Assembly: GCA_046706685.1 (NCBI GenBank)
Contig: JBJKPE010000253.1
Location: forward strand, 1-8,346
Reading direction: 5' to 3'
DNA: 8,346 nt
Origin: JARRRD01 sp046706685
Lineage (GTDB): Bacteria > Nitrospirota > Thermodesulfovibrionia > Thermodesulfovibrionales > UBA6898
Below the pieces are notes generated by a model that did not search any database, was not told where the DNA came from, and was given only the letters and a program-made list of their open reading frames with translations. Shown here piece after piece: positions 1 to 6,171 of the stretch (its first letter is position 1; each line of letters starts with the position of its first letter). A program made the position numbers and the translations under genes.

Positions 1-67
1 GGCTGGAGGTGTAAGTGCAGTAATGCATTCAGCTGACCAGTACTAATTGGCCGTGAGTCTTGACCCT
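1..67 (+). rRNA. 23S ribosomal RNA, 3' end (partial)
   Basis: The first ~65 bases match the conserved 3' tail of bacterial 23S rRNA: the stretch GTGCAGTAATGCATTCAGCTG, then GACCAGTACTAATTGGCCGTGAG, then CTTGACC. The final CTTGACC (59-65) is the strand that normally pairs with the 5' end of the 23S molecule in helix 1, so the mature end should lie within a few bases of 65-67. The gene begins outside the window. The 5S gene follows after an ~85-base spacer, the usual 23S-5S order. Confidence 0.93.
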
Positions 68-99
68 TATTTCTCTTCCCTCCTGTTGTCAAAAAAAGC

Positions 100-129
100 T
101 TGCAAAAGTTTGTTCTTTGATGTTATACT
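100..129 (+). promoter_or_regulatory. Candidate sigma-70 promoter in the 23S-5S spacer
   Basis: TTGCAA (100-105) is separated by 18 bases from TATACT (124-129). The latter is preceded by TGT (121-123), which gives an extended -10 of the TGnTATAAT type. Initiation would fall near 136, about 17 bases before the 5S rRNA. I infer that it could give extra 5S transcription independent of the full rRNA operon. The match is only partial in the -35 (4 of 6), so it may be chance. Confidence 0.35.
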
Positions 130-152
130 AGACTTTGTCGGAAAATAGAGTT

Positions 153-269
<117 letters not shown>

Positions 270-278
270 TATAATGGA

Positions 279-307
279 GGCCAGGAAGAAATTCCTGGCC
301 TTTTTTT
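279..307 (+). terminator. Intrinsic terminator of the rRNA operon
   Basis: GGCCAGGAA (279-287) pairs perfectly with TTCCTGGCC (292-300) across a GAAA tetraloop, and seven T residues (301-307) follow at once. This is a textbook rho-independent terminator 10 bases after the 5S gene. Confidence 0.95.
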
Positions 308-321
308 GTTGCCAGCGAAAA

Positions 322-435
322 GGGAAGTGGTGATCATTAAGGCCATCTTCCCAAGGGACTGGATTTTCACGAAACATCCTGCGATAATGATCTAGTCATG
401 AAACATCAATATACCAAATCTTGCGGAGTTCAGAT
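322..435 (+). promoter_or_regulatory. Presumed prpB control region with paired repeats
   Basis: Three things are visible between the rRNA terminator and prpB. GGGAAGTGG (322-330) and CCATCTTCCC (343-352) form an imperfect hairpin. GATAAT (383-388) is a possible -10 box, but no clear -35 lies 16-18 bases upstream. An 11-base direct repeat, CACGAAACATC (368-378) and CATGAAACATC (397-407), matches at 10 of 11 positions, is offset by 29 bases, and brackets the possible -10. I infer a possible regulator site. No sigma-54 GG-N10-GC element was found, unlike the enterobacterial prpBCDE promoter. Confidence 0.3.
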
Positions 436-1314
436 GTGAATCAGACGCCCGGTGGCTTATTTCGTACGGCCCTCGCTGAGGAGAAGCCCCTCCAGGTGGT
501 GGGCACGATCAACGCATTTTCAGCAATAATGGCTGAAAAAGTCGGCTTTCGTGCCGTTTATCTTTCCGGAGCAGGGGTGGCGAATGGCTGCTTTGGTCTT
601 CCGGATCTCGGAATGACCACGCTTACGGAGGTTCTCGATGAAGCGCGACGCATAACAGGAGTCGTTTCTCTACCCCTTATCGCAGATGTTGACACTGGAT
701 GGGGAAGCGCCTTCATGATCGGGAAAACGGTCCGGGAGATGATCCGGACTGGGGTGGCGGCTATCCACATAGAGGACCAGGCAGGCACGAAACGCTGCGG
801 GCAGCGGCCGGGGAAGAAGGTTGTGGGTGCGCAAGAGATGGCTGACCGCATAAAAGCAGCGGTTGACGCAAAGACCTGTCAGGATTTTGTTGTGATCGCA
901 AGGACGGACGCCGCAGCTCCTGAGGGACTTGAGGCTTCCATAGCACGTGCAGGGCTGTACAGTGAGGCGGGCGCAGACATGATATTTCCGGAGGCTTTGC
1001 CGGGGATCGACGACTACAGGAGGTTTGCCGAAGCAGTCGATATCCCTGTTCTGGCAAACATTACTGAATTCGGGGTAACGCCCCTGTTTACACTGGATGA
1101 ACTTTCGCAGGCTGGAGTTGGAGCGGTGCTTTATCCCCTCTCCGCGTTTCGTGCGATGAATGCGGCAGCGCTTAAAGTATACCGCGCCATACGACATAAA
1201 GGAACGCAAAGAGATGTCGTTGATATCATGCAGACCCGCGAAGAGCTCTATGAATTTCTCAACTATTATGATTATGAACGAAAGCTTGATGATTTGTTTC
1301 GGAAGGAAGAATGA
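436..1314 (+). CDS. prpB: 2-methylisocitrate lyase
   Basis: Splits 2-methylisocitrate into pyruvate and succinate, the last step of the methylcitrate cycle for propionate breakdown (cytosolic, Mg-dependent, PEP mutase/isocitrate lyase superfamily). The 292-residue product follows E. coli PrpB (about 296 aa) end to end: VGTINA near 23-28, YLSG, GLPDLG with the catalytic Asp (about D57), the metal-binding ADVDTG segment, HIEDQ, the active-site loop KRCGQRP (119-125, Cys121), ARTDA, FPEA, LANITEFG and MQTRxELY. The GTG at 436 is chosen because GGAG (425-428) sits 7 bases upstream and homologues begin here; an in-frame TTG at 421 has no ribosome-binding site. Oddity: the loop residue that is His in the KRCGH motif is Gln here (codon 802-804). 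prpD follows after 76 bases, and prpC is not between them. A methylisocitrate-lyase-like paralogue is possible, but the partner prpD supports PrpB. Confidence 0.93.
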   Translation: MNQTPGGLFRTALAEEKPLQVVGTINAFSAIMAEKVGFRAVYLSGAGVANGCFGLPDLGMTTLTEVLDEARRITGVVSLPLIADVDTGWGSAFMIGKTVREMIRTGVAAIHIEDQAGTKRCGQRPGKKVVGAQEMADRIKAAVDAKTCQDFVVIARTDAAAPEGLEASIARAGLYSEAGADMIFPEALPGIDDYRRFAEAVDIPVLANITEFGVTPLFTLDELSQAGVGAVLYPLSAFRAMNAAALKVYRAIRHKGTQRDVVDIMQTREELYEFLNYYDYERKLDDLFRKEE

Positions 1315-1346
1315 GGCCGTCCCGGTCTTCCCCCGATCGTGACTCT

Positions 1347-1384
1347 GCAGACTGCCTCCAGGGTAGGACCTATAGTCTGTTTTT
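1347..1384 (+). promoter_or_regulatory. Terminator-like hairpin just before prpD
   Basis: In the prpB-prpD gap, CAGACT (1348-1353) pairs with AGTCTG (1374-1379), plus a possible closing G-T pair, and TTTTT (1380-1384) follows. The stem is short and the loop is 20 bases, with a possible small inner stem. It could be a weak attenuator or partial terminator that lowers prpD expression relative to prpB, or it could be chance. It ends six bases before the prpD ATG, where a Shine-Dalgarno would be expected and none is seen. Confidence 0.25.
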
Positions 1385-1390
1385 CTGACT

Positions 1391-2839
1391 ATGATTTCAC
1401 GGGTTGAACAGAATATAAGACCGCAGCCCGACGGGGAAATGTCGGATATCGCGGATTATGTTATCGACTACGTCGTCGACAGCGAAGAAGTTATACGCAC
1501 TGCGCGTTACGACTTGATGGACAGTATAGGCTGTGCCATGCTTGCGCTGAAACATCCGGAGTGTACGAAATTAATCGGGCCTGTTGTGCCCGGTACCTCA
1601 GTGCCCTTAGGGGTCCGCATCCCCGGTACCCGTTTTGAACTTGACCCCGTCAAAGCTGCCTTTGACATCGGAGCTCTCATCCGGTGGCTGGATTTCAACG
1701 ACACCTGGCTTGCTGCGGAATGGAGTCATCCCTCGGACAACATAGGGGGGATTCTGGCTGCTTCCGACTTCGTGAGCAGGAAACGGAGTTTAGAAGGTAG
1801 GGCGCCATTGATTATGAGGGATGTCCTCGTCTCTATGATAAAAGCCTACGAAATCCAGGGGATACTGGCACTCGAAAACAGTTTTAACAGGGTCGGTCTC
1901 GACCACGTTGTGCTTGTGAAGGTGGCTACGGCTGCTGTTACGACGGCACTGTTTGGAGGAAACAGGGGCGATATTATTAATGCGCTCTCGCAGGCATGGA
2001 TAGACGGACAGAGTCTCAGGACTTACCGGCATGCTCCCAATACCGGCCCCCGCAAGTCGTGGGCGGCCGGCGACGCCACTGCCCGCGGGGTTTGGCTGGC
2101 GCTTATCACCATGAAGGGAGAAACAGGTTATCCTGGAGCGCTGACGGCAAAAAAATGGGGTTTTTATGACGTACTGTTCGAGGGGCGGCGGTTTAAGTTC
2201 CAGAGGACATACGGTTCTTACGTAATGGAACACATACTTTGGAAGGTCGATTTCCCTTCCGAATTCCATGCCCAGACAGCGGCCGAATGCGCCTTTCGTC
2301 TTCATGGCAAGGTGCGGAAAAGGTTTGATGAAATAGAGAGGATTGTAATAACCACGCAAGAGCCGGCTATAAGGATTATCAGCAAGACAGGGCCTCTTTA
2401 TAATCCGGCCGACAGAGACCATTGCATACAATACATCGTCGCAATCGTTCTCCTTTTTGGAGAGCTGACCGACGATTATTACAGCGATGCCGTGGCTGCG
2501 GATCCGCGCATCGACTCTCTCCGGGAACGAATGGAAGTGGTCGAGGACGTGCGTTTCACCATGGAGTATCTGGACCCGGATAAAAGATCAATTGCCAATG
2601 CGCTCCAGATCTTCTTCACGGATGGAACATCTACCAAACGGGTTCAGGTAGAGTATCCGGTGGGCCATCCTAAAAGAAGGCGTGAAGGGATTCCGCTTCT
2701 ATTGAAGAAATTCAGGCAAAACGCTGCCGCGTCCCTCCCGGCGGAAATGGTTGAACGGATCGCCGATCTTTTTTCTGATCACGGCCGCCTTGAGACGATG
2801 CCGGTCTCTGACTTCATGCGACAGCTCTGGAGAGGCTAA
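1391..2839 (+). CDS. prpD: 2-methylcitrate dehydratase
   Basis: Dehydrates 2-methylcitrate to 2-methyl-cis-aconitate in the methylcitrate cycle; cytosolic, MmgE/PrpD family, cofactor-free (no iron-sulfur cluster). The 482-residue product matches E. coli PrpD (483 aa) in length and along its whole course: NIRP at 8-11, PVVPGT, the signature RWLDFNDTWLAAEW followed by HPSDN (98-117), ENSFNRVGLDH (162-172), QSLRTYRHAPNTG (207-219), RKSWAAGDAT (221-230), YGSYVME, NPADRDHCIQY (338-348) and GHPKRRREGIP (425-434). This is PrpD proper, not a distant MmgE-type relative. The ATG at 1391 is preferred because the NIRP segment conserved in homologues begins just after it, although no Shine-Dalgarno precedes it. 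An ATG at 1439 has a purine-rich GACGGGG upstream but would remove NIRP. It runs in the same direction as prpB, 76 bases downstream, probably co-transcribed. prpC and an acnD-type gene are absent. Confidence 0.95.
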   Translation: MISRVEQNIRPQPDGEMSDIADYVIDYVVDSEEVIRTARYDLMDSIGCAMLALKHPECTKLIGPVVPGTSVPLGVRIPGTRFELDPVKAAFDIGALIRWLDFNDTWLAAEWSHPSDNIGGILAASDFVSRKRSLEGRAPLIMRDVLVSMIKAYEIQGILALENSFNRVGLDHVVLVKVATAAVTTALFGGNRGDIINALSQAWIDGQSLRTYRHAPNTGPRKSWAAGDATARGVWLALITMKGETGYPGALTAKKWGFYDVLFEGRRFKFQRTYGSYVMEHILWKVDFPSEFHAQTAAECAFRLHGKVRKRFDEIERIVITTQEPAIRIISKTGPLYNPADRDHCIQYIVAIVLLFGELTDDYYSDAVAADPRIDSLRERMEVVEDVRFTMEYLDPDKRSIANALQIFFTDGTSTKRVQVEYPVGHPKRRREGIPLLLKKFRQNAAASLPAEMVERIADLFSDHGRLETMPVSDFMRQLWRG

Positions 2840-2912
2840 AAGATGTTCTGTCAAAGTGTTATATTAACTTGTACTGTCATTGTCAGGCATCTCAGGATAG
2901 TAGTGATGTTGC

Positions 2913-3005
2913 TGTCATTCCCTCAGTGAGCTGAGCGGGAATCCAGGTTTCTTAAAACCATGAATGGATGCCGGCCGGCCCGATTAAGAATTTCGGGCAT
3001 GACGG
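2913..3005 (+). repeat. Degenerate palindromic intergenic repeat (REP/MITE-like)
   Basis: GTCATTCCC (2914-2922) at one end matches, with one mismatch, the reverse complement of GGGCATGAC (2995-3003) at the other. Inside are two sub-hairpins: CTCAG-TGAG-CTGAG (2922-2935), extended by ATTCC/GGAAT, and ATGCC...GGGCAT (about 2967-3000). The layout GTCATTCC..GCGGGAATCCAG...GGATGCCGG...GGCATGAC resembles a dispersed palindrome family I recall from many proteobacterial genomes. Strand is arbitrary. It fills much of the 238-base gap between prpD and the protease gene. Only one copy is in the window, so repetition cannot be shown here. Confidence 0.55.
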
Positions 3006-3077
3006 AAAAAGCAGCCTAAATTCTTTCTATGCGACGCAGGATTTACCCTGACTCTCCATACATTAGGACGGATACAG

Positions 3078-4343
3078 ATGACTGAATATCGGATTATTTT
3101 ATTGGCGGCTTTTCTTCTTGTACAGGGGTTCGAACATTGGCTTAAGTTTGTGAACCTCAGGTATATGAAAAAATACGGCATGAATGTACCGCAAGGGTTT
3201 GAGGTTTACATTGATGGACAAACGCTGGAAAAAACTTATAAATATGCTGTTGAGACGAATTCCCTTTCGGTTAAAGAGTCACTCTTCAGCAGTGTGCTGC
3301 TGCTCATTTTCCTCTTTGGAGGTTTGCTGGATCTCTATAACTCGTGGGTGAACTCCCTGGGTCTGCCCTTCGTGCTGAACGGAATTATATTTTTTCTTGT
3401 GCTCAGCTACCTCACTACACTACTGTCGTTACCCTTCAGTCTTTACAGCACATTCAGGATCGAAAGAAAGTATGGTTTTAACACGATGACGCCGAAACTG
3501 TGGATGATGGATTTTTTAAAATCGACCGCTCTTTCTACTGTTCTGCTCGGGGTGGCTCTGTCGGCAGGCTTCTGGATCATCAGGAGAAGTCCCGACTACT
3601 GGTGGATATTCATCTGGGGTTTCTTCTTCGTGTTCAGCCTCTTTATGATGTACATATCGCCTTATGTAATCGAACCGCTTTTCAACAAATTTACACCCCT
3701 CGAAGGCCACGAACTGGAAGACAGAATACGGGATCTGATGGAGAGGGCTGGCATCAGGGTAAGCAGGGTCTTCAAGATCGACGCCTCCAGGAGAAGCCGC
3801 CACACGAACGCGTATTTTTCCGGTATAGGAAAAGTGAAGAGGATAGTGCTTTACGACACTCTGCTTGAGCTGATGGACGAGAATGAGGTCCTTGCAGTAC
3901 TCGCCCATGAGGCGGGACACTGGAAGAAGAAGCATGTTCTGAAAATGATCGCCGTAACGGAAATGATTGCCCTGGCGGTCGCCTACATATCTTTCAGGCT
4001 TCTGAAGATCGATCTTCTGTCCTCTATCTTCAATATTCAGGGGGCCTCTTTTTTCGCAAAGATAGTCGTCCTCGGTTTTGTATACAGCATTATATCGTTT
4101 CCTGCTACCCCTGTATTCAGTTATTTTTCTAGAAAACATGAGAACGAGGCGGACCGATTCGCGGCCGAAATGACCTCGGCACCGGAGTGGCTGGCAACTG
4201 CTCTCATGAAATTGTCCAGGGATAATCTCTCCAACCTCCATCCCCACCCCGTTTACGCGAAGATTTATTATTCTCACCCGCCTGTTGTCGAGCGCGTTGG
4301 AAGATTACGGGGCAGACCAAATCCCGATAATCCTGAACTTTGA
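3078..4343 (+). CDS. Ste24/CAAX-prenyl-protease-type M48 membrane metalloprotease
   Basis: An integral-membrane zinc endopeptidase of family M48A (Ste24/HtpX relatives). Eukaryotic members cut CAAX-tail proteins; bacterial members are usually thought to act in membrane-protein quality control, and the substrate here is unknown. The 421-residue product has the full Ste24 layout: an N-terminal segment ending in NLRYMKKYG; membrane stretches near 3-20, 68-88, 98-120, 150-168 and 176-196; the cytosolic connector NKFTPLEG; the zinc motif HEAGH (277-281) with KKKH after it; two further membrane stretches (290-308, 322-345); the third zinc ligand in ENEAD (Glu355); and the C-terminal SHPP typical of the family (399-402). 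ATG 3078 has AGGA (3065-3068) nine bases upstream. It stands alone between a repeat and a terminator, convergent with hisF, so context does not reveal its substrate. Confidence 0.92.
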   Translation: MTEYRIILLAAFLLVQGFEHWLKFVNLRYMKKYGMNVPQGFEVYIDGQTLEKTYKYAVETNSLSVKESLFSSVLLLIFLFGGLLDLYNSWVNSLGLPFVLNGIIFFLVLSYLTTLLSLPFSLYSTFRIERKYGFNTMTPKLWMMDFLKSTALSTVLLGVALSAGFWIIRRSPDYWWIFIWGFFFVFSLFMMYISPYVIEPLFNKFTPLEGHELEDRIRDLMERAGIRVSRVFKIDASRRSRHTNAYFSGIGKVKRIVLYDTLLELMDENEVLAVLAHEAGHWKKKHVLKMIAVTEMIALAVAYISFRLLKIDLLSSIFNIQGASFFAKIVVLGFVYSIISFPATPVFSYFSRKHENEADRFAAEMTSAPEWLATALMKLSRDNLSNLHPHPVYAKIYYSHPPVVERVGRLRGRPNPDNPEL

Positions 4344-4440
4344 GGATAATTGTCGTGACGATAAACACAAGTGTTCTCATCTGGCAAGACACTCACATAT
4401 TATGGTGGTGATCGAAAAGCTTCAAGGTTCCTGCGAATCA

Positions 4441-4477
4441 TTGGCCATCTGTTGATCCGTGGCCAAAATGCTTTTTT
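4441..4477 (+). terminator. Probable terminator after the M48 protease gene
   Basis: TTGGCCA (4441-4447) pairs perfectly with TGGCCAA (4460-4466) over a 12-base loop, and TTTTTT (4472-4477) follows five bases later. Orientation suits plus-strand transcripts from the protease gene. On the minus strand the stem has no trailing T-tract, so it is not an obvious terminator for hisF. The 5-base gap and long loop make it weaker than the rRNA terminator. Confidence 0.5.
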
Positions 4478-4481
4478 AGGT

Positions 4482-5321
4482 TTAAAGTCTTACAGGCACC
4501 CCTTTGGTGTGCAGGTACTTCTTGGCTTCCCGGATTGTATATTCCCTGAAATGGAAGATGGATGCGGCGAGTACAGCGTCAGCTTTGCCATCTACAAGGC
4601 CTTCATAGAGATGTTCAAGAGTCCCCGCGCCGCCTGATGCTATTACCGGGATCGATACCGTTTCCGATATTGTGCGGGTCAATTCTATGTCGTATCCGTC
4701 CTTGGTCCCGTCCTTGTCCATGCTGGTCAGCATGAACTCGCCTGCCCCCAGTTCCTCCATCTTCTTCGCCCATTTGACGGCATCGATATTTTTCATCTTT
4801 CTGCCGCCGTGTGTTGAGATGGCCCATGTCAGCCCTTGCCCTGGAAGCCGAAGAACAACTTCTTTTAATGAGGGGTCGTCGAGCCAGTCTTCGCCAGTCG
4901 CGTCGGTCAGATCTTTCGGCACCCTCTTGGCATCTATTGCTACAACGATACACTGGCTTCCGAATTTTTCTGCCGCCCTGCTTATAAAATAGGGATCTCT
5001 GACCGCCGTTGTATTGATAGAAACCTTGTCGCATCCCGCGTTGAGAAGGTCCCGGATATCATCGAGCGTTTTTATTCCCCCTCCGACAGTCAGCGGCATA
5101 AAGACATCTTCGGCCGTCCGCTCGACGACATCAAGTATGATCTTCCTTTTTTCGTGAGATGCGGTAATATCGAGAAAGATAAGCTCGTCGGCCCCCTGTG
5201 CATCATAGAAGATCGCGTTCTCAACCGGGTCACCAGCATCACGAAGGTTGACGAAACTTACCCCTTTGACTACGCGGCCATCCTTCACGTCGAGACAGGG
5301 TATTATTCGTTTTGCAAGCAT
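4482..5321 (-). CDS. hisF: Imidazole glycerol phosphate synthase subunit HisF, with an insertion
   Basis: Cyclase subunit that, with glutaminase HisH, turns PRFAR and ammonia into IGP and AICAR in histidine biosynthesis, feeding purine synthesis too. A cytosolic (beta/alpha)8 barrel. Seen: MLAKRIIPCLD with catalytic Asp11, GADELIFLDITAS, the phosphate site VGGGIK (79-84), DKVSINTTAV, AIDAKR with catalytic Asp130, THGGRK, GAGEFMLTSMDKDGT, ASGGAGTLEH and the ending VPVRL. The four residues of the ammonia gate known from Thermotoga HisF are present (Arg5, Glu46, Lys99, Glu195). The protein is 279 aa against the usual ~253. The excess is an insertion of about 28 residues at ~135-165, directly after Asp130. 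The frame is open and motifs resume normally, so it is a real insertion. No Shine-Dalgarno precedes the ATG; a 25-codon ORF stops two bases before it. Downstream of hisA; hisH is not in the window. Confidence 0.96.
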   Translation of the reverse strand: MLAKRIIPCLDVKDGRVVKGVSFVNLRDAGDPVENAIFYDAQGADELIFLDITASHEKRKIILDVVERTAEDVFMPLTVGGGIKTLDDIRDLLNAGCDKVSINTTAVRDPYFISRAAEKFGSQCIVVAIDAKRVPKDLTDATGEDWLDDPSLKEVVLRLPGQGLTWAISTHGGRKMKNIDAVKWAKKMEELGAGEFMLTSMDKDGTKDGYDIELTRTISETVSIPVIASGGAGTLEHLYEGLVDGKADAVLAASIFHFREYTIREAKKYLHTKGVPVRL

Positions 5322-5323
5322 CT

Positions 5324-5401
5324 TTAGAAAACCGTAAAGCGTGGCGGCCGCAGGATAAAAAGTAAAACAGGAGACTTCAGCCTTTTCTCTTTACGTGTCA
5401 T
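5324..5401 (-). CDS. Candidate 25-residue small protein bridging hisA and hisF
   Basis: ATG at 5401-5399 opens a 25-codon ORF ending in TAA (5326-5324). The peptide has a strongly basic start (MTRKEKRLK), a hydrophobic middle (SPVLLFIL) and a basic tail (RPPRFTVF). It begins six bases after the hisA stop, with an AAGGAG Shine-Dalgarno nine bases upstream (overlapping the end of hisA), and stops two bases before the hisF ATG, which has no Shine-Dalgarno of its own. The spacing argues for translation and for coupling of hisF to it. I do not recognise the peptide. It may be a real small protein, a coupling ORF whose product does not matter, or chance. It is not histidine-rich, so it is not a classical his attenuator peptide. 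Confidence 0.4.
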   Translation of the reverse strand: MTRKEKRLKSPVLLFILRPPRFTVF

Positions 5402-5407
5402 CGTCTA

Positions 5408-6148
5408 TTACTCCTTATCCTTCCCGCCTTGCTGTTTGCTTAATTTTATCGCTTCTCCCAGGTCGAGGGCCCCCGAATAAATAGCCTTTCCCGTTATCGC
5501 TCCCCAAAGGCCCCTTATTTCCAGAAGGTTCCTGATGTCCTGGATAGCGGCTATCCCGCCTGACGCGATCACGGGTATCTCAACCGTCGACACCATATCG
5601 CGCAAGGCAGACAAGTTCGGGCCGGAAAGCATGCCGTCCCGCGAAATATCCGTATATATAATCCCGGAAACCCCCATCGTTTCAACTTTCACGGCGAGTT
5701 CCCTTGCCTCGATAGCACTGATTTTTTCCCATCCCCTCACGGCGACTTTACCGTCTTTTGCATCGATGCCGACCAGTATTTTCCCGGGGAACCGGCGGCA
5801 CGCCTCCGCAACCAGCCCCGAATCTTCTATGGCGGAAGTCCCCAGAATCACCCTGTCTATGCCAATGGAGGTGAGTCTCTCAACGGTCCCCAGATCACGG
5901 ATGCCTCCGCCTACCTCCAAGATCATTTTTACCGAATTTCTTATCCTCGCTATGCTGTCAAAGTTTTTCTGACTTCCGGTAAAAGCTCCATCGAGATCAA
6001 CAACGTGAAGAACTTCAGCTCCTGAAGACTCCCATTGTCTGGCGGTTAAAGGCGGATCCCCGGAATATACGGTAACGTCCTCCTTCTTTCCCTGACGCAG
6101 CCTTACGCACTGCCCGTCCTTTAAATCTATTGCAGGAATGATGAACAT
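5408..6148 (-). CDS. hisA: Phosphoribosylformimino-5-aminoimidazole carboxamide ribotide (ProFAR) isomerase HisA
   Basis: Amadori isomerase converting ProFAR to PRFAR, the substrate of HisF/HisH; a cytosolic (beta/alpha)8 barrel homologous to HisF. The 246-residue product is family length and shows FIIPAIDLKDG with catalytic Asp8, CVRL, VVDLDGAF, the phosphate site EVGGGIR (78-84), GTSAIED, VGIDAKDG with catalytic Asp129, VAVRGW, YTDISRDGM, IPVIASGGIA and the closing GAITGKAIYSG. The start is placed at 6148 because HisA proteins begin with this (M)FIIPAID strand; the ATG at 6151 is equally possible. The frame stays open upstream to 6373, but those codons match no HisA sequence. No Shine-Dalgarno lies within 15 bases; instead the stop of a 7-codon ORF overlaps the start. 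hisF follows after 86 bases, making a short hisA-hisF operon divergent from the WbaP-like gene. Confidence 0.95.
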   Translation of the reverse strand: MFIIPAIDLKDGQCVRLRQGKKEDVTVYSGDPPLTARQWESSGAEVLHVVDLDGAFTGSQKNFDSIARIRNSVKMILEVGGGIRDLGTVERLTSIGIDRVILGTSAIEDSGLVAEACRRFPGKILVGIDAKDGKVAVRGWEKISAIEARELAVKVETMGVSGIIYTDISRDGMLSGPNLSALRDMVSTVEIPVIASGGIAAIQDIRNLLEIRGLWGAITGKAIYSGALDLGEAIKLSKQQGGKDKE

Positions 6149-6171
6149 CATATTAATATAACAGAAACCAT
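6148..6171 (-). CDS. Candidate 7-codon leader ORF overlapping the hisA start
   Basis: ATG at 6171-6169 reads MVSVILI and stops at TGA 6150-6148. That stop overlaps the two adjacent hisA start candidates in the form ATGATG, the classic arrangement for translational coupling. AGGAG (6180-6176) lies four bases upstream, the only Shine-Dalgarno near hisA. The short spacing and tiny size keep the confidence low. The ribosome-binding site and ATG lie in the 3' arm of a perfect hairpin. Confidence 0.3.
   Translation of the reverse strand: MVSVILI

Noticed and set aside
421..435. TTG at 421 as the prpB start
   Set aside because: No ribosome-binding site precedes it, and the five extra residues have no counterpart in PrpB proteins. 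GTG 436 has GGAG seven bases upstream and fits the family N-terminus.
434..439. ATG-TGA start-stop overlapping the prpB GTG
   Set aside because: An ATG immediately followed by TGA shares the prpB ribosome-binding site; interesting as a minimal ORF but most likely a by-product of the sequence around GTG.
1160..1342. Reading frame overlapping the prpB 3' end
   Set aside because: It lies almost wholly in another frame of the strongly conserved prpB gene and has no recognisable product.
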